The translations under genes were made by a program, and so were the position numbers. DNA of 64,000 nt from Litoditis marina (taxonomy: Eukaryota > Nematoda > Chromadorea > Rhabditida > Rhabditidae). This document shows positions 11,001 through 23,944 of the stretch, piece by piece (within the stretch, counting starts at the first letter, position 1; the number at the start of each line of letters is the position of its first letter). The notes beneath the pieces were generated by a model. The model made no database searches. It had not been told where the DNA came from and saw nothing but the letters and a program-made list of their open reading frames with translations. The stretch lies in NCBI GenBank assembly GCA_964036275.1, contig OZ038434.1:12065259-12129258 (forward strand), read 5' to 3'.

Positions 11001-12725
11001 TTTCATGTTCATGTATTATTCCCCAACTCACTTTCAGTGCGTCTACTTGTCGTTTCAGAGAGTCGCTCTCCCATCGCAAATAGTTGTTTTCATGAACAAT
11101 CGATGATATCTGAAACAAACTTTTGAGAAAAAAGTGAATGTAAAATCAAGCTAACTGATTTCACCGTATTTGTCTGCATACAAAAAACGGCGTTGAAAGC
11201 GTGGAATGAACAAATGTACATTAAAACGTTGACATTGTCCAAGAACTCGATCATTTTGAATCAAATCAGAAGAGGTTTGAGTTCTATACTGACGGACACG
11301 AACAATATAAAAATACTCAGTTTGCCACCCACCTTAGCCTCTGTGGCACTTAGCTTCTCCTTCAAAACTCCATTCGCAGATTTCAATGAAGTCGCGGTGA
11401 GAGAAATTCCTTTCAAGTTGTTTCTTAAAGATTAAAAAAAGGTCTCTGAGAATGGTAGCCACACACAATTCTTCAAAAACATTGCCCTTTAGCACGCAAG
11501 CTCTTCCACTGAAAGGAAAATTGAACATTGAAAAAGAAATTTGACAAGTTTTGTTCCATAAATTTCAGTTGATATATAGGAAACATACAACTTGCTGATT
11601 GACCTGAAGTGTTTTTAGCGTTTTATTCGTCATTGGCGATCCATGAGTTGTATACCGCTAAAACTCCCAGATTGATATTGCCCTATATGTACATTCTGGG
11701 AATCACTCAACATACTTATAGATGTTTTCGAGTTCCTTGTTTCGTCTCAATTCTTCCGCTTCATTAGTTTGAACCCACTCCAAGAGATCTTCACAAATCG
11801 CCGAGAGAGCGTCAGATTTTAACTAAAAAAAGTCGAACTATTAATCATCGAGAGGTTCACCCAATACGCTCTCAGAATCTGGATCCGGTTTTTTTCTATG
11901 AGATTGTTGTTTGATGGGTATGGATATTCTTCACGTTAAACTGCTTTCCATCGAAAAGTAGACGTAACATTCTGACACACTATAGTATATTTTGACACAC
12001 ATTATGCTCTTATGAAGACAATGAAAATGTCACTCTTCTTATAGATCTTATGTAAAAGCGATTTAAACCATAGAAACGGGATGAATGGACAGGAAAACAA
12101 CTGATTAGTAGTTTTACCTACAAATATAGTCGTGTTTGGATTTACGGCCGAAACTTAGCGACTTCAAACTACAAACAGGGTGTAATGAGATAACAGAGTA
12201 GTACCTGTAAATGAGCCAGTTCCGATGTGGTCTTTTTCTGGGCCATGACTGCTCCGTCCTTTTCCCATTTCTCACGAGTAACTTCTTTTTCACGTTGAGC
12301 AAGCTATAATGAAACAATTTCGATTAAAAATTATGTAGATTGAGAGAAAGTGAGTAAAATTCTGTTTCCAATAAGTAAATACAATGCTCCCGAAACCTAT
12401 GTTGATATAACCCGTTCAAATAGATACAAAATAAGTTAATATTTTAGACTAAGAATGCAGCTAAATTCAAATTTAGTGTTTTTCAACGTCTATTGTTCAA
12501 CGTCTATTAATCTTAGTTTGGTAACGTTCATTATTTGGCTCAAACCTGTATTTTGAGTAGCTGTATCCGTTTTTTGAACTCAGAAACAGTGGAACTGTTC
12601 GAGCTGGCTGTGGAAAAAGAAGAAATATCCGGGACCGACGTCGTATTCGAACTTCTCTTCGAATCGTCTGAACTAGATTTCATGGGGGACGCTTCTGACA
12701 TTGACGACATTTCTGGAATCTTCAT
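8028..12725 (-). CDS. 447-residue coiled-coil protein, 11 exons
   Basis: Exons are 12725-12546, 12303-12205, 11822-11716, 11423-11333, 11109-11032, 10713-10613, 10214-10080, 9624-9528, 9119-8990, 8757-8651 and 8246-8028. All phases close and the sum is 1,344 nt including the stop. The first about 45 residues are Ser/Thr-rich and probably disordered (MKIPEMSSMSEASPMKSSSD). From about residue 50 to the C-terminus the sequence is heptad-rich, with few prolines and many Glu, Lys, Gln and Leu (for example LKQEVTRLQQEVEDTNRQNK), typical of a long parallel coiled coil. No signal peptide or membrane segment is seen. The stop codon overlaps an AATAAA signal. Exon 8246 starts after ATTACAG. A scaffold, centrosomal or cytoskeletal role is plausible, but no orthologue is recognised. 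The next gene on the same strand starts about 300 bp downstream. Confidence 0.8.
8432..8558. repeat. Copy 1 of the 130-bp TIR element with GTCACGT ends
   Basis: This copy lies in an intron of the coiled-coil gene. It starts TACTGGAAGTAAATTG and ends CAATTGACTAACA. Both ends carry an AGTCACGT motif in opposite orientation. Copies recur at 22376-22503, 52342-52465 and, interrupted, 53743-54438. Confidence 0.8.
9690..9890. repeat. GGTTACC-rich palindromic intronic element
   Basis: The motif GGTAACC or GGTTACC occurs repeatedly in both orientations over about 200 bp, between AGGTAACCTGG at the left and GGTTACCTAAAAACC at the right. It forms overlapping inverted repeats. It sits in the intron between exons 10214-10080 and 9624-9528 and looks like a small non-autonomous transposon remnant. 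Confidence 0.6.
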
Positions 12726-14565
12726 AGAAGAATTAGCTGTTTGTTAGAGCGTGTGAAACACGTGACCACCTCAAGATGAGCGATGTTCACTTTTAGTGAT
12801 TGTTGTTAGTGTTTTCACGTTAATATTTCCAGTACAGTTTCCTGATAGTTATGCTGAGAACAGTTATTGCTGCCACTGATTTTATCTGAACAGGTATCAA
12901 TACTAACAACATTATCTAAAGACTTTGTTGATATTAAATATAGGAAGAAACTAGTAATGTCTATTTTCGTAAAAGCAAACATACTGGATCCATAGAAGAT
13001 ATACTCAACACCATCTCAACTCCAATTATAAATAATATAACAACTTCGATCACACAAACCACTGAACTTTAATAAACATAACTTGTAGCAATTAACCCAC
13101 GAGTATAAATATTGGTAAGAGGGTGGATCTGTGGCGAGGTCGCCTGTGAGAGACACCTGTTCGAATTTGGCGCCATAATGCTATAATTAGGCATGGCTCC
13201 TCTCTATTTTCTATCGAAGGCATATAAACGAAAATCTTATTCTCTCATAACATTTGAATCGTTCTCACTTTGCTTAAGAACTTTGAATGTTATATGAAAG
13301 AGTTCACTTCATTCAATTCAACCCTAATAAACCTTGTTCTATTGACTTCCCTAATTTTCCTTTTTTCTGATAGCTTTGGGTGGAGGCGAAACGTATCCAC
13401 ATTCACTCTTCTTTCGTTTAACAATTCTTCTACTCGTAACTATATTCCATTAAAGCTTTCATTCTTATTTGGTTCCGATTTGAAAAATAAAGCTATTAGG
13501 GGTTTCTTTCAAATCAGAGAGCATCAACTCGGAGAGAAATGTGCCATGCAAACATAGCTGATCAAAGAAATGAATAGTTTCTGTATTCCCGATAGATGAC
13601 CAGGCCAATTAAGGAGGAACGATAGAAGAACTATGAACAGTGCCAGTTGTTGTTTTTAGCTAACCAAGTTTCATAGTTGCTATATAATGTTCGCTTTAGA
13701 AAAGCAAGCCAATATGATGTCTGTTGATGATCTCGCAGTGTTTGTAGTTTGATCACATTGCTTTTTTGTCAACTTCGGAGTTTTTGACTTGTATTCCCTA
13801 TAAAAAGAATTGATTCATAGAGAAAATGTTGAAAAACTTTATAAGTCGTGAAACAGCAATAGTAAACAGAATGAACATAAATTTCTTCATCAATCAATAT
13901 TATCTGAGACCTAGTCTGAGTGTGACTCGTAAATTGGGTAAAAATAACAATTGAATGACTTATAGGGTTGTCGAGGCATACAAGATGAAGATACTTTGAG
14001 GGTAAAGATGAGAAATTAGGACAGTTGGAGTCGTTCTGCGATGTTATTTCGCGAGATAAAAACTTTATGATGAGAAGTTTTCGAAGCTATAAGACAATCA
14101 TTTGCTCATAGGTGTTGGAACTAATTTTTTGTTACTCACTTCAATGATACTCCCGTATCGGATATAAAAAAAACAATATTAAAATGATATGTTGTGATTT
14201 CCACATGACTTTTCCGTTGACTTCAGATAAATGTTCCAAGTTTTGCTCAACAGATCCATTTAACTTGAAGTAATCAGTCGATTATTACTTTATAGTCTCA
14301 TTCGTCCCAACTGCGCCTCCTACAGATTGCATACAAAACTTCACGATAGTTAAAATTAGTTGAAATTACGTGAATGTTCTCAAGATCGTTGCATAACTTC
14401 GCATACGAATTCGATTACCCATGAAGTTTGCACTAGAATACGTCAGTGTAGAGTTTGAATGTGTACTGTAGGAGTCTCAGCAGGAATGACGTCGACTATA
14501 TAGATGTTCCGTTGATTGCGGATGAAGAAGAAGCAGAGCTGGACCTACATTCCGTCTCCATCGTG
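12726..14565. other. Intergenic interval, AT-rich
   Basis: This stretch lies between the start of the coiled-coil gene and the end of the ADAM-like gene. No exon chain on either strand could be supported. It holds a short segment at about 13125-13190 (GTGGCGAGGTCGCCTG, then CCTGTTCGAATTTGGCGCC) that looks like a decayed dispersed repeat, with a GTTCGAAT motif reminiscent of a tRNA B box, and a TGTAGTTTGATC remnant near 13743. Confidence 0.6.
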
Positions 14566-17500
14566 TCACCCGAACCGTGGAACACCACCTGCAACATCAT
14601 CTTCATCAAACGATCAATATATATGTTTTCTGTGAAAACATGACAGTTCTACACGTGGCACACGTTATATGGTTATATGACGTGTTTCAGAACGTGATCG
14701 GGTACACTTTTTTAAACATTAGGATAAAATAAATAAATCATTCTTAGTTAAACGAGTCCCACTACTCAAACAACCCAACATAAACTTTCTTGCTCATTTT
14801 TTCAAAACTCTTCTCTACTTTCCTCGTGTTCTCACTAATATTGTTTTTGTTGTACCTTCCCACCACAGAAAATAACAACTGTCAATCAATTGATGAACGA
14901 ATCGCTCTCTCACTCTCTCTCAGTCTCTGTCACTTTCTAAAACTATGGAGAACGAAATAAACTAACCGTCACCCTATTGATAGGTGTGAAGGGAGGGTAT
15001 GAGGGACATGTTGGTACTCCAGCCTGACCCCGATACGATGAATACGTCATTTCGGGAGAAATTTCTTCATCTGCAAAGTGGACCATTGACCGAACAACTA
15101 GTCAAAAGCATGTTGTGCAAAACAACAACAAATGAAATGTTGTTCTCACCTGAGTCAAAATCTTCAAACTTCCACGAAATATCGTCTCTCATGGAGGATT
15201 GTCGGCTGTTGGGAACTTCGTAGAGGTTGGAACCGGGTTCAACAGAAATCGTCGTCTTCGGTCTAAACACACAATTGTTGTGGATGACTATTCGAGGTGA
15301 TACCAGCACTAGGTACACATGCGGTTTACATTGAACTTCAAGTATGTTTGCTTAAATCTGTTTATAGTCGGGCTCATTGAGTTTGGAATGTGTGAAATAT
15401 ATAATAAACGTTAGGTACAAATTGTTGAATGGTTCCAAGTTTGGATTTATATGGCACGCAACCCTTAATCGACGGTTCGAAAACCGACTAAAAGAAAAGA
15501 ATGGGAATGTTTGTCAACAACAACACTCACGGTGGTGGTGGCGGTGGAACCTTTGGTCGATGGAGGGTGGCAGCTGACCGAGGCGGCTGGTCGAGCAGCA
15601 CTACTATCGAGTTTGGGTCCAACTAAAAAAGTAAGCAGCTGAGAAAGAACACAAATATAAATTCCTTTCTTTATGACATAAAACATTTCTACTACTAGTA
15701 AATGTAAATTTATTTGGAGTGAAAAACAGCAGCAATTCTGCACTTTACCATTACACGTTTTCGAATTATGATGTGTTTACAATGCTTGAGGTGAAAATTG
15801 ATTTTACTAGCAGTAAATGACATTTATATATATATTGTGTATCGTGAGAATCTATTCAAACTTTCCCGGGACGATCAAAAAAGTGAGCGTACTGATCGAT
15901 ATTGATCAATTGATCTCATTCCACACGCTGCATCACAGCAATTAATCAAAGATCGCAACTATTTTGTGTATATCTAAATTTTCTAATTTGAAGATGAACC
16001 ACCGTATGTTTTCATGAGCTATTTTGTTTTGTCTGAACGATTAACTAGCTCACGTTTCTGTTGGGGAGTAAATTCTTCTTGTCGAGCGGCCCATTTTTGA
16101 ACGAGTCACACGTTCCCGGGTTCTGAAATTTTGTTAATTCATTTCAGTTGACGAATGGTTACCGTATACGTAGGAATGAGATAGTTAACATGTTTTTCCC
16201 AGTGTGATACGCCAATTTGGACTGGTGTTCGAGTGTTCCTAACCTAAGAATAACCAATATGGGTAAAGCCTACATGCGGCGAACATTCGTAGCAGAGAAT
16301 CAGAGAAAACTTTCGAGAAATTTTACGTAACATTAACGAAACTTAGTTCTTGTAACTATACTGTGGAATGAAGACATTTTTTACCTTGAATCCAGACGGT
16401 TTGCCTGGAGGTGGTTTAAAGCAGTTGAGCATGGGGATTCTGGGCAGACGATAACCTCTATGACGGAAAGCGAGATACAACAGGAAGAAGGATAAACAGA
16501 GAAACGAGAGTATCACCAGCCACTGAAATGATTTATGTAGTTACTGTCAAAAAATGAGTAGCTTTGCAAAACGAGTATTTTACATTTCAGACCACGTATG
16601 TTGTGATATCCCTACTTGCTCCCAAACCACCTGATTATCTTCCTGTGCATACTACTCTGAGAGACCGACCATCTATTTGACCGATATACATCAGATGACA
16701 ATAAACTAGATGAAAAGAAGATAAGAATGATACAATGAACAATTGCTGTTCCGTAGGAAATAAGAGGTTGTTTGTCCACATTACGGGTAGTTTTTGATGA
16801 ATAAGCGGGAGGAATGTTGAGGGATGGAGACAAGGCGCGGCGAGCGAACAGCTGCCATACTACCCCCAATCTCACTTCAAAAGACAACATTTGCATATGC
16901 AAATCGCGGTATCGGAATGAGCCCTGCGAAACGAACTGGCGTGGTAGCAATCTCCCGCCAATGAGAATAGAAGTCAGATTGGTTACTGTTTAAAAGCATA
17001 GTCATGAGAAAGTCAAATATAAGTGGTGCGTTCCGCCTCAGCGCCAAAAAAACCTTATGAGATCACTTCATGAATAATATCTATACCGGGACACTTTATT
17101 CAATCATAAAGCTGTTCATGAGCTTCTCAGAAACATCATGGGAGTTCATATAATCTCGTAGTTATGTTTAGGTACAACAAGAGCTGTCCAATCAATATAT
17201 ATGAATAGAATAGTAGTAGAGAGTGGTTCATAGTGTAAGGAAGGTGATCAGGTGACGAGATCGACACTCATTGTTAAACTCAACCTGCTAATTATAGGTT
17301 AATGAGCGCCTGTTTCAGGTCAATGGCAATATTCTTTTGGTTTCAGGGAATATTCCTAATTGGAAAATGGATTCGATATCAACTATACTAGTTGAAAAGA
17401 TCGATAAGATTTTCATATGCACTAATTATTAATTTCCAGAGATTTAGTATGATTTCACAACGTTTTGATTGTTACACAGCTCGTTGACTGTATTCACACG

Positions 17501-20500
17501 TACGTCACAGTTCAAAAAAGTGCGATGATAAATTGCACGATTATATGTTCGTTCACGTTTTCGTGACTAAAGCTAGTACTTGTAACCACGAGCCAATAAT
17601 GTCGCCAGTTCGGAAATGGAGCCTATATATTGCATTCGCCGGCAGATTGTGAAATTCTAATGGGGTGACTCATGAAGGCGTAAATGGTTTACTCCTAAAC
17701 TTTTGGCGATCAAGACACGTGAACGGTGAAGAAATGTTAGGAAGTAATTAACTTCACTTTTCTTTGTTTTCAAGTGTTCTTACAATTCTCAGATCCCGCA
17801 TAATGCAGCTCCAAGAAACCGTGATAAAAAAAACGGTGTTTTCAGGTGAATGCAAGATGGATACTTTCCCGTATGTCGATAGTGGAGACTTCTAGAAGGT
17901 AAAACAGAACATGATTTTTGTCGTGAAATCAAGTCTTCACGAAGGTGTTCTCTTGAGTTACTAGTAAGTAACTGACCAGCCAGGCGGGGTTTATCCTGTA
18001 CTCGCATGTCTCTGGAACGCAGTTGAAGAGTGAACACTGCTTGGGCAGCCCGCAGTCACACTGCTCCTCCTCCTCTCGCACTCCGTTTCCACAAATCGCA
18101 TCGTTCTTACTGTAATGAATTGGTGTTAATTAAGCGAGAACTATCCTCAACCCTTTGGTTCATAAAATGCCTCTTCAATCTTGTTGAGCCTTTGTAAACC
18201 CCACTTTGCACTTGTCGATATATTTTTAAAAATTTGGTTGTGTTCGGCATTTTGTGTTTACCAAAACAAGTAAAGTAAGAAAAAGTATATTTTCTTTTTT
18301 TTTGTGTTTTCTCAATTTTAAACACATTGAGCGGTTATTTTAAACAGACGTCTGGTGGAGCGGGTCTATTCGCGTGAATTCACATTAACTAGTTCAAAAT
18401 ACGACAAGAACTAACCGCATAGTTATTGGAGTGGTCTTCAGACACTTGTTTTTGTAGATGACGTTCACAAATTGTTGTGCCGTACAGTCGTGGTCGAATC
18501 CTCTGAAATACCGTATTTTGTTGAATGTCTTACTTGTTTTCCGATAGGTCGTATCGTAAAGGTGGAAAAAATCACATCAAATGGGCATGTTTATCAACAT
18601 GTTATGCCAAAAATAGGGGTCGACCTAGGAAAGGCAGACAAAGTGTACATGTTACACTTTACTTCTGTGATTGTTGTTTGTCGCGCCATTTCAGTTGTAA
18701 TTCGAAAGCAGAGTGTACGCAGATCAAACTACAACTCAGACATGGTGACTTCACACACTACCACTGCTGTTTTCTTCTGTTCCCAGAAATGTTTTATTAT
18801 TTGATTCTCGACTGGTTCAAAAGTAGCAAGAAAATCGCGAACCTGATCGTGCAATTCACCATAACAACATGACTTAACATAAAATAGCTTTCTTTTCGAA
18901 CGAGTTTTGTTGAAAAAAGGAAGATATACAGTATATTTAAAGGTGATCACAATTCACTACGTGTGCAGACGTTGTCTAGTTTTTGTTAATTCCGCATACA
19001 ACACAGTAACATAAAAAAGAATGTTATATGTTCCAGAAAAACATACGAATAGGGCTTTCAACGAGTTTTATAATCCAATTACGGACCTTGATAAAGAATT
19101 TCGTAAATGAACACTCAGTTGCACGATTAGCTCAGTTGGAACACAATAAATTGGAAGATATGAAAGTGGTTATGGGAGCTAATGAATGTTGGTCGTCAGA
19201 ATGCGTTATTGGGAGAACGGTTTGTGACAAAGAAAGTAAGCAAACAGTGGAGAAAACGCGGATTGAATACCAAAATCAAATAGACAACTGGTAGGGACGG
19301 ACTGACGTTGGTTACAGACACAGAAAACCGAAATGGAAACATGTTCAGAAGATGTTGGAACCATTCATATAGAAACTGCTATAGTACACATACGACGTGT
19401 TCAAGGACTATTTCCTAATTCAAATTTCAACGTCTCGTTCAATTTTTTATCAAGGAAATTATAATAATATTTTGCCAATTATTAATCTCGTTATCTTACT
19501 GTAGAAGTCTCAGTAAGAAATGCAAGTGTCTGACGACGACACAGTAAATGGGAAGAAGCTTATCCTGTGTAAAATTACTTGTAAATGAGTGAGTTATTAA
19601 TAAAATATGAAACCGGGTAGTTTATGTCTATATCTAGGATAAACACTGCGTTCTTGCATCAAAGACTTAATTGATTTTACATAGGGTAATTGCGTTTTCC
19701 AAAAAAGGGCAACTAAGTCAACATCTATTGAGAACCGACAAAAGAGTCATTGAGTGGGTATGATAATCCCATTCCGATTGTCGAGTGGGAGAGTGGGAAA
19801 GCAAAAAAGAGAGTCGAATATGGATGAAAAGAACAAAAAGGTCTAGCAATAATAGAAAAACCGTGTTTTTTCTGAGCAAGTTTGGTCTATTACAAACCTC
19901 AAACGCAGCATTACAAGATAGAGATGAGTTTGAGTGATCAATACAGAGAAAAGAATAGTTTGCACATAATTGAATTACAAATATGAACTGAACGTGAAAA
20001 ATGACTGTTTTGCAGAAACCACAATGTTTTTGAGTGGAAATTTCGACTGTCGATTGGCAATGTGTGAGAGCCACAAAAACAGAATGAAAGGAAGGCAATG
20101 ACTGGCCATGAGAAATGTCAAACACGTGGTTAGTCATTGGTTTTCATACGATTCTACTCACAGAAATGACAGAAAAACTACAAACTAGTATAATTTCGAA
20201 AAGTTTGGGAGAGATATTTCTCAGATATGATCTACATCATAAAACATCAACAAATATTTTTTCAAAAGCTTTCGGACTCGAGTACTGTCCATTTTGATTG
20301 CTATTGGCAACAACAACTTTTCGAACAGTCTGTAACGCCATGAACCGAAGTATTCGATCATTGCACCGCCTACTCTAATTATTCAGGGCACAACACGCGT
20401 GTTCGGCGGTCGAAATAATATTATGTGACAACACACAAATGAAAACATCAGGGCCTTATCGAAATGTAGACGTTACAAGCCCAACATTCCTAGGCAACGT

Positions 20501-23104
20501 AACTTCATTTTATATTACCTTTTTGTTTTTTCTTAATTGTATTTACCTCTCATTCTCTTTCTATGGTTTGACTCACGGTATTTTCAGGCACCCAGCCGTC
20601 GTGTCCTCTTCATTGCCGGTACAATGGCAGTTGGGTACATAGAGGGAGGAGTTGGGGGACCGATGGGGCACCCCCACCAAATGGGCCACTTCATGGAAGA
20701 AGATGGAACCCATCACGGCTGGCTCTTGTGGGTAGAACTGGAACAGAAAGTAAAAATATTTTTGGCATAGAATTTATAAAAACACTAGTCTAAGAAAGGT
20801 CGAATCTTATGTAGTACTAACGTGAAACGCAGTTTCCTTCCATAACACGATCGACACATGTTGATTCAAATCAACCGAACGTGAATACCCATGAATTATC
20901 ATGTTTCCATAACTTCTCCGTTTTTTTAATCAAATTTATGAGTGTCAGAATTCAGTTACTTCGTTCTGGTCGACAGGGACAGTAAAAATTATAGCCACAT
21001 CTTGACTGGTATGAAATCAAGCCCATGGTCATTTCGTATCCGAAAGTGGATTTTCTATTTGTAGTGGGGGCCAAATGAACCACTCTATTGTCAATGTGTT
21101 ACTAGTAACGGAATTGAAGTTCAATCCACTCAGGAAAAATTTTGAATTACGATTAAAGCAAAAACTTCGAATTGCAAGGCAGTGAGAGCAGAAAACTACA
21201 AACGCAACAAGATAGAATAACATTCATCGGTTAAACAGGATCACCCCTGAGCGACTTCTATACGAAGCTTGCAAGTCAGACCTTTTTTCGAAACTGTTAT
21301 GTAGTTACTTGTTTCGAAATTTTCATTTTCTGTAAACATATCACGTTGAAGCAGCTAGGCAACCAGTAACTCTGTGAATCAAAGATTACAAAACAAGCGA
21401 GAAGCTAGTATTATAGTATTCGCTTCTCCTGATCAACCCTACTATGGTATGCTGCCCTAACCCGCATTTGTAGTTTGATTCCGTTGTTTTTCCGGTGAAC
21501 ATTTGTATATTGTGACGGGTACCGATATCAAAATACAACTGAGAAAAGACTTGGTCACCTCACTTCTTATAAATGATGGAATAGCTGCCTCAGAGCTTCT
21601 TTTTTCGGCGGCAGATACATACAGCAAAGTATGATCATTGATTGGGTGCGACAGTATACACGATTGATAACCATACCTTGGCACAGACCAAAAACCTATG
21701 AAGGGGCCTTCGCAAACGATAATAATAGTGAGAAAACCTTCTCACCCCACACAACATGACCGACAGGTCACTGCACATTCCCCCGACATAGGCCAACCCG
21801 CCGGGGTAGCGAAGGGCCATCAGAGAAGCGAAGTCATGTTCCGGCAGCTTGTTCAACCTGTACAGTGATATTAATACCAATACAATACTTATTCAAACGG
21901 GTACATACATTTTGTTGAAAGTTTGCGTATCTTTGAATTCATTCTTGTGTTCTCACGCAACGCTAATAATCAATTTTAGTCGTTCTATATGTTTTGCTGA
22001 AAGTGTATAAAATATTATGCCAGACATTCCCGTAATTCAGTTCGGCGAAATGTGAAACAAGTTAAAAAACCAGTTTTCCGCTCAAACAGGGCTTTTTTCC
22101 CGAGAAGAATCATTCGAGTAATCTCTAATTGCTACTAAATACCCGACATCAAAGATTTCGAATGTTTGTAAAAATATAAAACACACCTGACGTTCCGATA
22201 TTCTTGAAACATATGCAGACTGAGATTGCTGCGCATCGTTTGAAGAATGTCAACCACAACTATTCCTATTTTCAGTTGATAGAAGTACTGAAAAATATTT
22301 TAAGAGGTATTTTTTAATTATTTAGTATGATGAAACAGCTCACACCTTTCAGTTAGAGTTATGGACAGCTTATACTGTTAGTCAATTGGACAGTCACGTG
22401 AAACATGTTAAACGTAGCACTACTCAGAAACGGGCAGTAACAAAAGTGCACGATGCCTCATTAGAATGCTAACTTTACGTGACTATTCAGTTTACTTCTA
22501 GTATAGCTTTCGCACGCTGTCAGACTCACGAAGTTGGTTTTTGGCCCAGGCCAGAAAGTTATAGAATTCATTTTCGCTATTTATGGAACATAAATAATTA
22601 ATCATCAATCAGCGTAAAACAAATTATATCGGGCGAAGTCAAGTAGACGGAAGTATTCATACTCCTCACAGTTCTCGAGATGCTTTTTCGTTATTTAACG
22701 TGTTACAACATTTTAAAGAATTGGAGTTTTTGTGTGCGATTTTCACCATCTTGGAACGACCCAATAATAACACGTCTGAAGAAACCCATTTCTTCGATGC
22801 AAAAACCAATTAATTTTTATTGATGAGACAAAAATAACTCAATATACTCTTTCTGTGATAGGAACGAGGCTTGCATATTCACCTGAGCCAAACGTAGACG
22901 AGCGTAAGTCGCGCCCGGTAACCAAAAACTGTTCAACATTTGAATAATATCTACAGCCATTCTCAGATGATTGAAAACAAAACAATTAGATCCATTTTCT
23001 GACTGATACCAAAAAGTACACGAAAAACTTACCGTATTCGCTTCTTCAACTACTTTCAAGATCTCTCGTTTGACTCGCAGCATGTCGTACTCATAGTGGG
23101 CGGT
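14566..23104 (-). CDS. ADAM-family membrane protein, reduced (metalloprotease-like, half disintegrin, transmembrane, proline-rich tail); 5' end not found
   Basis: Exons with a closed phase chain are 23104-23033, 22961-22883, 22576-22530, 22287-22187, 21857-21746, 20737-20577, 18109-17977, 16522-16385, 16122-16054, 15622-15531, 15262-15150 and 14588-14566. Visible features in order: a metalloprotease core with FYQLKIGIVVVDILQT and LPEHDFASLMALRYPGGLAY, then VGGMCS, then the zinc site HEVAHLVGVPH. After that come a disintegrin start, CGNGVREEEEQCDCG, a transmembrane helix WLVILSFLCLSFFLLYLAF, and a cytoplasmic tail with a proline run (KVPPPPP) and an NLYEV motif. The HExxHxxGxxH residues are kept, but the Met-turn region reads GCLKIP instead of C-I-M. 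The second half of the disintegrin domain and the whole cysteine-rich region are absent. Signal peptide and prodomain exons should lie above 23.1 kb. A 55-nt block at 24362-24308 (RFPNVRVKMTYTKFS) is a weak candidate. Known ADAMs shed or bind surface proteins. Activity here is doubtful. Confidence 0.75.
16385..16522 (-). CDS. Transmembrane exon of the ADAM-like gene
   Basis: This 46-codon exon is bounded by TTTCAG and GTAAAA. It encodes a 19-residue hydrophobic helix followed by a basic stop-transfer run (FRHRGYRLPR), then KPPPGKPSG. The orientation implied is extracellular protease, cytoplasmic proline-rich tail. It joins directly in phase 0 to the half-disintegrin exon at 18109-17977, which is why the protein appears to lack the usual cysteine-rich and EGF modules. 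Confidence 0.8.
20577..20737 (-). CDS. Zinc-site exon of the ADAM-like gene
   Basis: The 161-nt exon starts after GTTCCAG and ends in phase 2 at GTGAGT. It encodes MGSIFFHEVAHLVGVPHRS, which has three His and the catalytic Glu of the adamalysin zinc motif, followed by a Cys-containing loop (NCHC) and GCLKIP where the conserved Cys-Ile-Met turn is expected. The glycine that normally follows the second fixed position of HExGH is alanine here. Confidence 0.8.
22376..22503. repeat. Copy 2 of the 130-bp TIR element with GTCACGT ends
   Basis: It lies in an ADAM-gene region intron, in the opposite orientation to copy 1. It begins TGTTAGTCAATTGGACAGTC and ends TTTACTTCTAGTA. Interior blocks (ACTCAGAAACG, GTGCACGAT, CTCATTAGAATGCTAA) match the copy at 52342-52465 closely. 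Confidence 0.85.
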
Positions 23105-23944
23105 CTGGAAGATAGTTGCTCATCAATTCTAGATTTTTGGAGCCCGTTATTTTCATTGCTCTTCCAGTGTTCAACTTCTAGAACCTTTCTTTATTCCTGT
23201 CTTCGAGTTTTTTTTTGAGTTGACTAATAGTTTGGAACACCTCTACCAGGCTAATGCCTAAATCGAATAGGTGGTTCAGGACATGTGAACTATTACTTGA
23301 AGAACTCCAAGTTTAATTGGTTCTACAACCAGTTATTAGCCTTGTTTTCGTCGTTTTCACCGTTCGTTGCTAGGCAGAGTAGAACGCCCGCGGATGGTAA
23401 TTTCATAAAAAAGATAATACTCAATCGGTTTTATCATACATTTTTCGCGTAGAGTTATTTCAACGTCTCCACTGATTCCGGCTAAAATTTTGTGTTTTCA
23501 AGACGGAGCATAGTTGAGCTATTGTTTTATGCTCATCTAGGCTTCTAGCCTGCTGATTCTATGAAACTGGCGTTTTGTACTAGCTTTTTAAATTCATTTT
23601 TCTGATTCGTAATGTGTTGCTTTGGCGGATTGTATTTTGTTCGATAGTTAATAAAGTTGGACTTTATTTAAATTTATAAGTTGATTGAAGGTTTTTGTAT
23701 AGGTAAACATAGTATATTGTCCTACATAAATTTCTGTCTGAAACCCCGGGATGCTGTTTCCAGAAATTTAAGACTTGTTGTTGATTTGAAAACTTCCGCT
23801 ATCGGTTCGAAGACTGTGTTCTCATTAAAATATTCAATTAGCCGTCTGTATTTGGATACAATTTCCCCCATTTCTGGATATTTCTGGAAATCGTATTCTA
23901 CTTGTTTTGATACACCTCAGGCCGTATTCAGTAGAATTCTCGCC

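Noticed and set aside
16612..16950. 112-residue minus-strand frame
   Set aside because: It lies in an intron of the ADAM-like gene on the same strand. It breaks the otherwise closed phase chain and has no recognisable motif.
18472..18872. Overlapping plus-strand frames with clustered Cys/His (GRPRKGR, CDCCLSRHFSC)
   Set aside because: The spacing faintly recalls a zinc-finger fragment of a transposon, but there is no second domain, no splice context and no recognisable family, and it lies in an intron.
19120..19150. GATTAGCTCAGTTGG, a tRNA A-box-like string
   Set aside because: No B-box or cloverleaf follows within the expected distance.
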